The notes: generated by a model not told the origin, from the sequence alone. DNA of 46,390 nt from Puniceicoccaceae bacterium (GCA_040224245.1 JBEGIR010000031.1:1-46390), one strand, 5' to 3'; positions 17,297 to 26,075 are shown, counted from the stretch's first letter. Made by a program: numbers and translations.

Positions 17297-17863
17297 ATGT
17301 ATCACAACCCAATCCAGGTCTCCGAAGAACTTCTTCCCATCGTCAACGCCAAGGACGAGGTCATTGGCACTGAAAAGCGCGGAATCATTCACCAAAAACG
17401 ACTGTTGCACCGTGCCGTTCACATCCTGCTCTTCAATGCATCCGGTCAGATCTACCTGCAACGCAGGTCGCTCAATAAGGATGCTGCCCCCGGCAAATGG
17501 GACAGCTCGGCATCGGGACACGTTGACCCAGGGGAGAGCTATTTCGTCGCTGCCAAGCGCGAGTTGAGTGAAGAACTCAATCTGCTGGGCGCACCCAAGC
17601 TGACCGAAGTCGCAAAACTTCCGGCCAGTCGCCAAACCGGGATGGAATTCACCATGATCTACCAGACCTATTCCGACGAAACTCCAGACCCCAATCCACA
17701 CGAGATCATGGAGGGTCGCTGGATCCTGCCCGAGGATCTGGATACTTGGATGGAGTCTGAACCCAAGGTCTTCGCAGGGTGCTTCAGGCTCGTTTGGAAG
17801 ACCTTCCGCAAATCCATTACCCACTCCGTGCATCCGGACACACCTGAACCTTCAATAGCCTGA
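17297..17863 (+). CDS. Nudix hydrolase (IDI/YfcD-like)
   Basis: The 188-aa protein has a Nudix box at residues 74-96, GHVDPGE followed by REL.EEL; the usual Gly near the end is Asn. The N-terminal part (VNAKDEVIGTEKRGIIHQKRLLHRAVHILLF) and QRRSLNKDAAPGKWDSSASGH resemble the isopentenyl-diphosphate isomerase/YfcD branch of the superfamily. The IDI active-site Cys is not present in the expected CSHP context, so it is more likely a nucleotide-type hydrolase. The ATG at 17297 has no Shine-Dalgarno. It stands 74 bp before the rhomboid gene on the same strand. Confidence 0.82.
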   Translation: MYHNPIQVSEELLPIVNAKDEVIGTEKRGIIHQKRLLHRAVHILLFNASGQIYLQRRSLNKDAAPGKWDSSASGHVDPGESYFVAAKRELSEELNLLGAPKLTEVAKLPASRQTGMEFTMIYQTYSDETPDPNPHEIMEGRWILPEDLDTWMESEPKVFAGCFRLVWKTFRKSITHSVHPDTPEPSIA

Positions 17864-17936
17864 GCATCCAGGTTCGCTATGCGCAAAACCGATTGCATTT
17901 TCCCACAGAGCCGCCACACTTAACGGTTCGCCCATC

Positions 17937-18824
17937 ATGATCTACGACCGACCCTACATGAAAGCCAGTTACACCAAGCCCCGTGGCTTGGGTGTCATTC
18001 CCTGGTTGCTCATCTCGCTGATCGTCGTGTTCATGATGCAAAACATCATCCGCATTTTTTTCGGACCTGCAGTTTATCAACACGCCGTTCTCGATTTTTT
18101 TGTGTTGAGCAGTCCGGTGATCGGGCAGGGCAAGATCTGGACCTTGCTGACCTATGCATTTTTGCACGATACGAGCAATATCCTGCACATACTCGGCAAC
18201 ATGCTGGGCCTGTTTTTCATCGGACGCATGGTGACTCGCATTTTTGGGGACCGCGCTGTTGTGGAGGTGTTCATTCTGTCATCCCTGTTGGGGGGACTGC
18301 TTGCACTGCTGGTTCACTTGAATGACCAGGCGATCATCCTGGGCGCATCCGGTGCGCTGATGGGGTTGCTTGCTCTGTTCTGTCTCGCTCGCCCCAATGA
18401 AGAGATCACCCTGCTGCTGTACTTTATTTTTCCGGTTACGCTCAAGCCAAAATGGGTGCTCTGGGGTACTCTGGCCATTTCACTGCTTGGTTTGCTCTTT
18501 CATGAAATCCCCGGAACCAACCCGGTAGCCCATTCAGCTCACCTTGGCGGAATTCTGGGCGGGTATCTCTACTTTTTGCTGGTTTCCAAGGGAAAAACCC
18601 TTCGCAACCTCGCCCCCAAAGTCACCTTCAAAACCACCACGTCGACTCCACCTCCCCAACCCCGCAAACCCAAAATCAGCTACTCCGTCAACTTCGAGAG
18701 CAGGGACAAGTTGAAAGCAGAGGTGGATCGCATCCTGGACAAGATCAACTCGCTCGGGTTCGGTTCGCTTACCCAGGAGGAGCGGGAAACTCTCGACAAG
18801 GCCAGAGATTTGCTGCGCAAGTAG
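17937..18824 (+). CDS. Rhomboid family intramembrane serine protease
   Basis: The 295-aa protein has about six membrane helices with the rhomboid catalytic dyad. Ser138 lies in GASGA (136-140) and His202 in SAHLGG. The conserved HILGN (84-88) in the second helix helps form the oxyanion site. The soluble C-terminal tail has a Pro-rich linker (TTTSTPPPQPRKPK) and ends in a helical segment, VDRILDKINSLGFGSLTQEE, a small domain often found at the end of such rhomboids. It cleaves membrane proteins within or near their transmembrane segments; the substrates are unknown. It converges with the ExbB gene across a 45-bp spacer holding a hairpin. Confidence 0.92.
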   Translation: MIYDRPYMKASYTKPRGLGVIPWLLISLIVVFMMQNIIRIFFGPAVYQHAVLDFFVLSSPVIGQGKIWTLLTYAFLHDTSNILHILGNMLGLFFIGRMVTRIFGDRAVVEVFILSSLLGGLLALLVHLNDQAIILGASGALMGLLALFCLARPNEEITLLLYFIFPVTLKPKWVLWGTLAISLLGLLFHEIPGTNPVAHSAHLGGILGGYLYFLLVSKGKTLRNLAPKVTFKTTTSTPPPQPRKPKISYSVNFESRDKLKAEVDRILDKINSLGFGSLTQEERETLDKARDLLRK

Positions 18825-18846
18825 CTTCCAGTTGGAATTCCTGAGA

Positions 18847-18871
18847 GAGAACCACGGCAGCCGTCGTTCTC
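18847..18871. terminator. Hairpin between rhomboid and ExbB genes
   Basis: GAGAAC (18847-18852) pairs with GTTCTC (18866-18871) and ACGG (18854-18857) with CCGT (18861-18864), separated by one C-C mismatch, around a CAG loop. It sits between two convergent genes and touches the ExbB stop codon. There is no T-tract, so it is a possible bidirectional terminator only. Confidence 0.45.
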
Positions 18872-19661
18872 ACTCATCCTCAAAGATGACGTTCACGGGT
18901 ATCTCATCCAACAGATCACCTGCAAGCTGACTGGTTTCCACCACTACACCACTGAGGCGGTTCCGCAGGACAAAATAGGAAATCATGGAAGGAATTCCGA
19001 CGACCAATCCGGCTGCCGTTGTGATGAGCGCCTCTCCGATGTCTCCTGCCAATAGCTCGGGCCGACCCATGCCGCCCTGCCCAATGGTCTGAAAGGCACT
19101 GATCATGCCGCTGACCGTGCCCAGCAGCCCGATCATCGGTGCAACCGCTCCGACCACATTGAGGTAATTCACCCATTGTGCGACAGCATTCTCCTCCGCT
19201 TCAAGATGTTCCACAAGTGTTGCCTCTGCCTTGCCTCTGTTCATTTCGGGCACATCCGCCCGAATGCGTTGCAGGGACTTCACCATCACTCTGGACAAAA
19301 CCGTATCGTTTCTGCCCAACAGTTCCATCGCCTCCGAAATGCGAAATTGTCCCAACAGTTCCATACCTGACTCCCGCACCTCGGTGGGAATGAATTTGTG
19401 ACGCGCTGTTTCCTTCCACGCATAAAACATCAGAAACAGCATTCCCAGAGAACACATTCCAAGGGGATACATGGCCCACCCTCCCTGTTGAATCATTCCC
19501 CACAGGCTGAGGCTTCCCTCAACGGTGGGTTCTTCATCCCCCTGAGCTACTGCGTTGCATAGGGGCAGTGCGCTGAACATGAGGATTCCAAAGAGTTTCT
19601 TGAGAGCATGGATTCTGAATTTCATAAGTCGAAGAAGGGTGTTGCTGGAGAAAGGATTCAT
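18870..19661 (-). CDS. MotA/TolQ/ExbB proton-channel family protein
   Basis: The 263-aa protein has the ExbB/TolQ core. A first hydrophobic helix (MYPLGMCSLGMLFLMFYAW) is followed by a cytoplasmic helical domain with LLGRNDTVLSRVM. Two conserved helices are NVVGAVAPMIGLLGTVSGMISAF and GDIGEALITTAAGLVVGIPSMISYF. ExbB-type proteins form the proton-driven stator of Ton, Tol and gliding motors with ExbD/TolR. The N-terminus (KFRIHALKKLFGILMFSALP) looks like a signal peptide, as in many Bacteroidota/Verrucomicrobiota homologues. The ATG at 19661 overlaps the upstream stop as ATGA; an in-frame ATG at 19625 is the alternative. No exbD/tolR follows, because the gene converges on the rhomboid gene. 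Confidence 0.92.
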   Translation of the reverse strand: MNPFSSNTLLRLMKFRIHALKKLFGILMFSALPLCNAVAQGDEEPTVEGSLSLWGMIQQGGWAMYPLGMCSLGMLFLMFYAWKETARHKFIPTEVRESGMELLGQFRISEAMELLGRNDTVLSRVMVKSLQRIRADVPEMNRGKAEATLVEHLEAEENAVAQWVNYLNVVGAVAPMIGLLGTVSGMISAFQTIGQGGMGRPELLAGDIGEALITTAAGLVVGIPSMISYFVLRNRLSGVVVETSQLAGDLLDEIPVNVIFEDE

Positions 19662-20695
19662 TCTGCTGGGAGCACAGTCCCCGCAGAATGAAAAGCAATG
19701 CGAGGGACAGGAAGCACGTCGATAGCATGCTCGGGCGATGAATCCGGTGAAAGAAAAGCATTGAATTCATGCTTGCGTAACTGCTCCGACGCTTGCGCTC
19801 GCCAGTCCATGCTGCTCCATACTTGCATCCAGTGACGGAGGTAAGGAGGCAGGTCCCGCGCTTCATTCCCAATCGCCACGCCCGTGCGATAACGGTGGGC
19901 ATCTTCGATGCGCTTCAATCGCAGTGAAGCGAGAGACGCAAGCAGGGAGGCATGTCGAACCGATGCGGCATCGGGCTGTGCATGGAATATCAGTGCATGC
20001 ACGGCACAGCGCAAGGCAGACAGATCCCTGTTCTGCTGCAGATAAATCACGCCCAGGGCAATCCACTCGAGCGATACATGCCCCGGATTCGAACTGGATT
20101 CAATGCGTTGCCGCGCCAGCGCCTCTGCCTCGCTCCACAGTGACAGATTGAGGTAGCAACGAAGCAGACTTTGGGCAAAGCGCTCACTCAAAACGGTATG
20201 TTCAAGATGGGGATGTACGCCCCGCAAAACACCCAGCGCATCCGAAGGCCTTGTGGCTTCCGCACTTTCAGCCCACTGCAGATAAGGTTCGATTTGCGCC
20301 AACTCCATCACTGGAAAGAACGGTGATCGCTGCTCATACAGTTCCCAAAGGACTTTCATCGCCAACTCGTGCTCAGTCCCACCGAGCAACTCCATGGCCT
20401 GCGATAGAATCGGCTCACCCGCAAATCGAACTTCTGACACTTCAGGCCAACGCAGTTCCACCTCAACCTCGCCATGATCTCCCACTTTTTGAAGTAAGAC
20501 ACAACCATCCTGGATCGATCCGTGATACCGTCCGCGGAAATGAGTGCCGTTGCTTCGCACGACTTCAACATCAGCCAACTTCAACATCCGTGCTCGCTGC
20601 AAGAACGCTTCATTCCCGTGTTCCAGTGCCAACACAGTCCATGCGTCAGAGATAAAAGCTATGCCCACTGCAATTGCAAAACGACTCCAATTCAT
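19658..20695 (-). CDS. Exported protein of unknown function, TPR-like helices
   Basis: This is a 345-aa protein with a likely signal peptide (MNWSRFAIAVGIAFISDAWT...A). A short beta-rich region of about 70 residues (ARMLKLADVEVVRSNGTHFRGRYHG) is followed by an all-helical part with pairs such as LLRCYLNLSLWSEAEALARQRI and LEWIALGVIYLQQNRDLSALRC, consistent with degenerate TPRs. I do not recognise a named family. The ATG at 20695 overlaps the stop of the large TPR gene as ATGA, and its own stop overlaps the ExbB start in the same way. The three genes are therefore probably translated in a coupled manner and may form one envelope complex. Confidence 0.7.
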   Translation of the reverse strand: MNWSRFAIAVGIAFISDAWTVLALEHGNEAFLQRARMLKLADVEVVRSNGTHFRGRYHGSIQDGCVLLQKVGDHGEVEVELRWPEVSEVRFAGEPILSQAMELLGGTEHELAMKVLWELYEQRSPFFPVMELAQIEPYLQWAESAEATRPSDALGVLRGVHPHLEHTVLSERFAQSLLRCYLNLSLWSEAEALARQRIESSSNPGHVSLEWIALGVIYLQQNRDLSALRCAVHALIFHAQPDAASVRHASLLASLASLRLKRIEDAHRYRTGVAIGNEARDLPPYLRHWMQVWSSMDWRAQASEQLRKHEFNAFLSPDSSPEHAIDVLPVPRIAFHSAGTVLPAE

Positions 20696-23607
20696 CGGGA
20701 AACCTCCAATCCGGATCGGGTCCATTCTGAATCATCCTCCTCCAAAGACTCTGTCCCGCTCGAAATCGAAACGTAGTCCTGCAATCGATTCACCTGTGCG
20801 GCAGCTTCACGATGTTGCGGGAATTCAACCAAATCCTCCTGAGACAGAAGCTCTTGCCAGGTGCGGAGGGCAGCATGCAGGTCTCCACGTTCTTCAAACA
20901 ATTGCGCGCTGCGCGCATAGGCCTCGGCAACCAACTCCCGTTCGGCGCGATGCAGGGTGTAAATGCGTTGATAGTAGGCAATCGCCTTCGCAGTTTCAGC
21001 TCCAGAAACGTGCCATTCTGCCAGTGCTTGCAGCGCCAATACCTGCGTGTGTCCACCCGCATCCCTGCTTCGCAAAATCTCTTCCAGAACTGCTTTGCAC
21101 TGGTCCCGCTGCCCCAGTTGCTGCAAGATCCGCGCATGCAGCAGCTGTGCTTCAAATCGTCGTTCATGCTGGGGTGTCTGCCGCTGAAACTGGATGAGCC
21201 AATGATTCGCATCCTGCCATCTTTGTTCATCGACAGCGCGTCTTCCCATTCCGAGAAACGCCAGTGCCCGGGATGCCGAGCGCGGATAGCGCTGCAGCAG
21301 TTCCCTCAAGTAAGGTTCACCCGCTTCAAATCCGTCCTGAATCAGGGAAAACCCAATTTCCCCGAGTAACAGATCGTCCAATGCATCCATCGGCACCTTC
21401 AGACTGATCTCCTGTAAGGTACGGCGTGCGAGATCCTGCTGCTGCGTCCATCGCAATTGCAGTGCTTGAAACCCTTGAAGCCGCGCAGCTTCGGTCAGAC
21501 GGCCCGCCTCTGTAGCGCGGATTTTTTGAGCTTCAATCCAGTGCCCAAAGGATTCGGCCTCGCAAAATTCGCCCCAATCCCCATCGACTGCCTGTACAGG
21601 TTCTGGAAGAGCCTCCGAGCGCAGCAACTCGTACAACGCCGGAAGTGCATTCAGGATCTCCGTAATCCCTCCGGCAGCTGGATCATTCGCCCAGCGATCA
21701 AGTGCATCAAGGTAGAGCTGCAGCGTTTCGGGTGCGCGCTGCTGTTGCTGCAATGCCCAGCCCAGCCAATAGAGGATTTCGCCCGCGCTGTCCGATATGT
21801 CAGTGCCTTCTTCATTCAGCCAGCTTCGAAAGTGTAATTCCATGGCGGCATAGTCTTCCATGGCCCGCAATACCTTTCCGATCTGGAGCTTCGCATATCG
21901 ATACCAATGCCCATGTTCTGGAAGGATGGACTGGAACCGCTGCACGGCGAGTTCAAGTTCGCCATCGGCCATGGCAATATCACCCAACAACACACGAGCC
22001 TCCACGCTGGAAGCATGGTCGGGATAATCATTCAGAAACTCCGTCAGCACCTGCTTCGCTTCAGGCAGACGCTGACTGGAGTATTCCACGCGACCAAGAC
22101 GGTACTGGAATTCAGGTGCCATCCAATGATCTGGATAGGTTGCCAACAGTTCCAGCAGCGATGCCCTGGCACGATCAAATGCATTCATCGCACCCAGAAC
22201 CAATATCCTCCAATATGCTGCACGGACGCGCAGGGAGGTTCTCATGTCAGGCAGTGCAATCGCATAGTCGAGATCGCTCAAAGCATGCTCGAGTTGATGA
22301 ACCTGCAGCCGAAGGTTTCCCCGTGTGACCCACCAGTCGGATCGGTCTCTGTGCTCGGGAAAGCGCTCAATCAAGTCCGAAAGCACCTTGATCGCAGGCT
22401 CTGCTTCTCCTGCCTCCTGGTAGGTGCGAGCCAGCAGATACAACGCCTTGGGCAGCAGCGCAGAATCCGGAAAATGGTTGGCAAACGCTTCGCAAAGCTG
22501 ACGCGCTTCCCGCCACCGTTCAAAACCATGGCTCGCCAAAATCCAGTGGTACCACGCCTGCTCCCGAATTTCGACATCAAGTTCCGCAAGCGCCAGACTC
22601 CGGAAGATCACCCAAGCTTCTGTAAAATGGGACGCAAACAAGTGGCATCGACCACGTTTCAGCAGAAACACCGGCGTGTAGTCTTCGCCCTGTTCCAACT
22701 GAGACAAGCGCGCTTGCATTTGTGCCTGCAACTGGTGGTAGTGTGCACGCCACATCGGATTCGCATTGGCGCGAAGCTCCGATTCAGCGGAAGCCAGCAC
22801 CGTCTGTAGTTGTGTGAGCTGCGATTTCTGTCGGGACACCAATTCCGTATACAACGGCACATGCGCGTATGCCCTCAGAGCTTTCTGCCACGCCTGCTGC
22901 GCCATGAAATAATCCCCTAGCTGAAGTGCACTGAACGCCAGGACTGCCTGCTCGGGCAAATCATCCATTTTCCATTGCCTTTCAAAGAGAAGTGTTGCCC
23001 CTTGCTCCCATTGAGCGCGATTCAAATGGTGCTGCAATGCCGCCACCCGCGCCCTGGCTTTCAGGTCGGCGCTTCCAGGTTCGGATTCAATTTGCCTCAA
23101 CTCTTCCAGAGCCTCTGCTTCCCTCTCCTGTGACAACAATGTGATCATGCGCTCAAAGCGCATCAGAGAGCGTTCGGGATGCTGCGGAAAATCATCGAGA
23201 AAACGACGGTAAAGCGCATCAAGATCTCCTTCCTCTCGCGCTTGCCGGGTCGCCTGAATGAGTGCGATCAGAATCAGAGCCTCCTGAGGTTGTGCCTCAT
23301 AACAGCAATCCAGGTAACGATTCAATACCTGCACTGCCATTTCAGGCTGACCGGAAAACAGTGCACTGACTCCGTACATGGGCAGCATCACCTGTTGAAA
23401 GCGGGAATCCCGAAACTCGGGTTCTCTCGCAAATTCCACCTCCAGTGCCTGAAACTGCTCGACTGCTTGCTGATGGTGCTGTTGCAAAAAGGACTCCCGA
23501 GCGACTGCAAAGCGCTGATTAAATGTGGTTGCACTTGCCTGGCCTGCCAAACTGCAGCCCAGCAGAATCGTGATGCGCATCACGGTCGCGCGCGATTGAA
23601 TCGCCAT
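20692..23607 (-). CDS. Large exported TPR-repeat protein
   Basis: This is a 971-aa protein with a signal-peptide-like start (MAIQSRATVMRITILLGCSLAGQASA); ATG 23580, beginning MRITILLG, is an equally good start. The rest is almost entirely helix-turn-helix repeats of the TPR/Sel1-like type. Examples are YRRFLDDFPQHPERSLMRFE, LLPKALYLLARTYQEAGEAE, APEFQYRLGRVEYSSQRLPE and ARVLLGDIAMADGELELAVQ. The pattern resembles YbgF/CpoB- and AglT-like periplasmic TPR proteins that work with Tol or gliding motors, and the ExbB gene two positions downstream fits this. The frame stays open upstream through the tRNA-Pro gene, but that part is not coding. The function is inferred from context only. Confidence 0.8.
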   Translation of the reverse strand: MAIQSRATVMRITILLGCSLAGQASATTFNQRFAVARESFLQQHHQQAVEQFQALEVEFAREPEFRDSRFQQVMLPMYGVSALFSGQPEMAVQVLNRYLDCCYEAQPQEALILIALIQATRQAREEGDLDALYRRFLDDFPQHPERSLMRFERMITLLSQEREAEALEELRQIESEPGSADLKARARVAALQHHLNRAQWEQGATLLFERQWKMDDLPEQAVLAFSALQLGDYFMAQQAWQKALRAYAHVPLYTELVSRQKSQLTQLQTVLASAESELRANANPMWRAHYHQLQAQMQARLSQLEQGEDYTPVFLLKRGRCHLFASHFTEAWVIFRSLALAELDVEIREQAWYHWILASHGFERWREARQLCEAFANHFPDSALLPKALYLLARTYQEAGEAEPAIKVLSDLIERFPEHRDRSDWWVTRGNLRLQVHQLEHALSDLDYAIALPDMRTSLRVRAAYWRILVLGAMNAFDRARASLLELLATYPDHWMAPEFQYRLGRVEYSSQRLPEAKQVLTEFLNDYPDHASSVEARVLLGDIAMADGELELAVQRFQSILPEHGHWYRYAKLQIGKVLRAMEDYAAMELHFRSWLNEEGTDISDSAGEILYWLGWALQQQQRAPETLQLYLDALDRWANDPAAGGITEILNALPALYELLRSEALPEPVQAVDGDWGEFCEAESFGHWIEAQKIRATEAGRLTEAARLQGFQALQLRWTQQQDLARRTLQEISLKVPMDALDDLLLGEIGFSLIQDGFEAGEPYLRELLQRYPRSASRALAFLGMGRRAVDEQRWQDANHWLIQFQRQTPQHERRFEAQLLHARILQQLGQRDQCKAVLEEILRSRDAGGHTQVLALQALAEWHVSGAETAKAIAYYQRIYTLHRAERELVAEAYARSAQLFEERGDLHAALRTWQELLSQEDLVEFPQHREAAAQVNRLQDYVSISSGTESLEEDDSEWTRSGLEVSR

Positions 23608-23641
23608 GGAAACGGAGAAGAGGAGTTGAGGAGATTTAAAG

Positions 23642-23718
23642 TGGTCGGGGCGACTGGATTCGAACCAGCGACCCCCTGCTCCCAAAGCAGGTGCACTACC
23701 AGGCTGTGCTACACCCCG
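23642..23718 (-). tRNA. tRNA-Pro (UGG)
   Basis: On the minus strand the 77-nt gene starts CGGGGTG and ends with CGCCCCG-A-CCA, so the acceptor stem pairs and CCA is encoded. The anticodon arm is CCTGC-TTTGGGA-GCAGG with anticodon UGG, and the T-arm contains GGTTCGAATCC. It lies 35 bp upstream of the large TPR gene on the same strand and could share its transcript. Confidence 0.96.
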
Positions 23719-23883
23719 ACACGAAGGAACCCAATGCATTCCAGAGTTTGTCCGAAATGTAAAGCGGGAAGATCGAAAAACAGCAGATTTGCCGGGATCA
23801 TGCAACCTGAGACTGAAGGATTCTTGCTGAAATTCCGAAAGCGCTTTGACTCGCAACCCATGATGCAAATACTCAGCAGGCAA

Positions 23884-24429
23884 ATGCAGCACGAACCCCA
23901 CATCTGGAAAAAAACGGCGAGCACCCTGCACGCCGATTGTCGAATCTTCAAAATCCAAAAAGTTCGATTTCAGCATGAACTTCGGGCGACCAGTGGTGAT
24001 TTTTATGTGATGGACACTCCGGACTGGGTACACGTCGTTGCTCTCACTCCTGATCAGCAGATCGTGATGGTGAAGCAGTTTCGCTTTGGCACTGAAAATC
24101 TCTCATGGGAAATTCCGGGAGGACTGATGGAGCCGGGAGAAAGTCCAGTGGAAGCAGGTCTGCGTGAACTACGCGAAGAAACCGGATACGTGGGTTCGTC
24201 CTGTGAATGCATGGCGAGCATCGCTCCAAACCCGGCAATTCAAAACAATCGCTGCCATTTTGTATTGGTTCGAGACGCCGTCCCACAGGAGAAATTGGAC
24301 TGGGATGAGCACGAGGAAATATTGACCCAAACCCTCTCACTTGAAACTGCCGACAGCTGGGCACGGGACGGAACCATTTTTCATTCGCTGAGCATCACCG
24401 CCCTGTTCTTTCTGCAGCGCTTTTGCTGA
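23884..24429 (+). CDS. Nudix hydrolase, ADP-ribose/nucleotide-sugar pyrophosphatase type
   Basis: The ~181-aa protein has a perfect Nudix box: GGLMEPGE.......RELREETGY. It is preceded by VVALTPDQQIVMVKQFRFG and followed by SIAPNPAIQNNRCHFVLV, the layout of ADP-ribose pyrophosphatase/GDP-mannose hydrolase (NudF/NudK-like) enzymes. ATG 23884 (MQHEPHIWKK) is the preferred start; ATG 23860 and 23734 are in frame, and the frame even runs back through the tRNA gene, which cannot be coding. The exosortase gene follows 47 bp downstream of its stop, so the two may be co-transcribed. The substrate is unproven. Confidence 0.82.
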   Translation: MQHEPHIWKKTASTLHADCRIFKIQKVRFQHELRATSGDFYVMDTPDWVHVVALTPDQQIVMVKQFRFGTENLSWEIPGGLMEPGESPVEAGLRELREETGYVGSSCECMASIAPNPAIQNNRCHFVLVRDAVPQEKLDWDEHEEILTQTLSLETADSWARDGTIFHSLSITALFFLQRFC

Positions 24430-24476
24430 GTTTGTTCGATCTCGGTATTCCTGTAACTGCCAACCCTAAGATCACC

Positions 24477-26018
24477 ATGCACCCCCAAATCCTGCTTCCA
24501 TTGGTGTTTTTGCTGGCAATTTGGTTTCCCGTGCTGGAAATCCTCGAACTCGAATGGCGGTTGAATGAGCAGTACCAATACGGGTATTTTGTTCCCTTTT
24601 TCACGCTCTACCTGCTCTACCTCCGCTGGGATGACCGTCCAGCTGCCGCTCCATCATCCGGCAGGAGTTGCATGCCAGTGTTGTTGTTGGGCACGCTGCT
24701 TTTTGTTCCGCTCAAGCTTGTCCACACCGCAAACCCCGACTGGCGTCTCATTTACTGGATCGCGACACTGCTGGCCACCAGTCTGACTCTGCTGTGGATT
24801 CATCAGATCGGTGGTCGTCGGTGGGTGCGCCATTTTGCACCGGCCCTTGCGATGATCCTGTTTGCGGTTCCGTGGATCACAGGTGTCGAGAACCAAATCA
24901 CCAGCACTCTCATGGAGTTTGTCTCTGCATTCACGGTAGAGGTTCTCAATCTTGCAGGGATCTTTGCCGTTCGCAGCGGAAATGTGATCGTACTGCAGGG
25001 TGCGGTGGTCGGTGTTGAAGAAGCATGCAGTGGGGTACGGTCTTTCCAGTCCGCACTCATGGCAGGCTATTTGTTTGGGGAGTTGCTACGCTTCCGAATG
25101 CCAACGCGCTTGCTGTTGATCACCTTGGGGGCAGGTGTCAATTTTCTGCTCAACCTTGGCCGCACACTGATCCTCACCCTGATCAGCCTCAACCTCGGAC
25201 CCGAGCTGTTTGAAGCTTGGCATGACAGAGTCGGCAATGCAGTAGCCCTAGGTGGATTCCTCACCGTTGCACTGCTGGCCTGGCTGCTGCGTCGTATTTT
25301 CAAACCCCAGTCTCCCGAGAGCGAACAGCAAAAATCCGCCGATGCCAGTGAAAGCAGTGCACTGCAAGTGCTTCCTGCCAGCCTGTACATCGCACTGGTC
25401 GGAGGGGTCATACTGGCATTTGCATTCAACGCATTTTGGTACCGGCAGGTCCAAGATTCGAGTCGTGGGTTTGACTACCACTCCATTCAGTGGGAATCCG
25501 TTTCAAATCCGATAGAAAGCCGAGAAATGGATCCCGTCGCGGTCGCACAGCTCAAGTTTTCCGAGGGAACCCATCGCAATTGGACAGACTCCTCGGGCAT
25601 TCGCTGGACGGCGTTTTATTTCCACTGGGATCAGGGACGAATCTCCTCACATGCGGGCATACACCGCCCTGAAAACTGCCTGCCCTCAGCAGGCATCTCA
25701 CTTGCGGCGACTCATGAGAGCATGGTTTGGCAGAGTCCTGAAGGGTACACCATTCCCTTCCAAACCATGACCTTCAAGGGAATGGGAACCACCACTTATG
25801 TCTTTTTTGCGGTCTGGGATGAAAATGGAGCCGAACCCTGGATCTCCACGACGTGGGGAGAACGGCTCTCAGACGTGTGGAAGCGCAGGGTGGTCACAGG
25901 TCGGCACTCCTTGCAGTTTCTCGCCGAAAACGCGACTTCACTTGAGCAGGCGCGAAGGGAATGTTTATCCACGCTGGATCGCATGTATGGCCGATCAGGT
26001 CAGCCTACAGCAAATTGA
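24477..26018 (+). CDS. Exosortase with C-terminal EpsI-like domain
   Basis: This is a 513-aa membrane transpeptidase-like protein. The N-terminal ~280 residues contain eight or so helices with the exosortase/archaeosortase triad: Cys184 in EEACSGVRS (181-189), Arg229 in NLGRT and His249 in AWHDRVGN. After a hydrophilic linker and one more membrane helix (303-321), a periplasmic domain of ~190 residues carries HRPENCLPSAG (396-406), the mark of EpsI. Exosortases recognise PEP-CTERM-type tails, cleave them and help anchor proteins to the surface, usually in exopolysaccharide producers. ATG 24477 is preferred over a TTG at 24423. It converges on the exopolysaccharide operon. The type (XrtC/D or other) is not resolved, and no substrate protein is visible nearby. 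Confidence 0.92.
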   Translation: MHPQILLPLVFLLAIWFPVLEILELEWRLNEQYQYGYFVPFFTLYLLYLRWDDRPAAAPSSGRSCMPVLLLGTLLFVPLKLVHTANPDWRLIYWIATLLATSLTLLWIHQIGGRRWVRHFAPALAMILFAVPWITGVENQITSTLMEFVSAFTVEVLNLAGIFAVRSGNVIVLQGAVVGVEEACSGVRSFQSALMAGYLFGELLRFRMPTRLLLITLGAGVNFLLNLGRTLILTLISLNLGPELFEAWHDRVGNAVALGGFLTVALLAWLLRRIFKPQSPESEQQKSADASESSALQVLPASLYIALVGGVILAFAFNAFWYRQVQDSSRGFDYHSIQWESVSNPIESREMDPVAVAQLKFSEGTHRNWTDSSGIRWTAFYFHWDQGRISSHAGIHRPENCLPSAGISLAATHESMVWQSPEGYTIPFQTMTFKGMGTTTYVFFAVWDENGAEPWISTTWGERLSDVWKRRVVTGRHSLQFLAENATSLEQARRECLSTLDRMYGRSGQPTAN

Positions 26019-26041
26019 GGGTTGAAACTTCCCAGCGGACA

Positions 26042-26057
26042 GAGTGAATGTTCACTC
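26042..26057. repeat. Inverted repeat between exosortase and ligase genes
   Basis: GAGTGAA and TTCACTC are separated by TG in the 57-bp gap between two convergent genes. A hairpin with a 6-bp stem and 4-base loop could form. There is no T-tract, so a terminator role is only possible. Confidence 0.3.
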
Positions 26058-26075
26058 GTCCTTGCAGCATTCAAG

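Noticed and set aside
23179-23883. Upstream extension of the second Nudix gene on the plus strand
   Set aside because: It crosses the tRNA-Pro gene in antisense and the TPR gene; there is no Nudix-family similarity before about 23884.
23608-24033. N-terminal extension of the large TPR protein on the minus strand
   Set aside because: It would run through the tRNA-Pro gene and opposite the Nudix gene; the signal peptide at 23607/23580 marks the real start.
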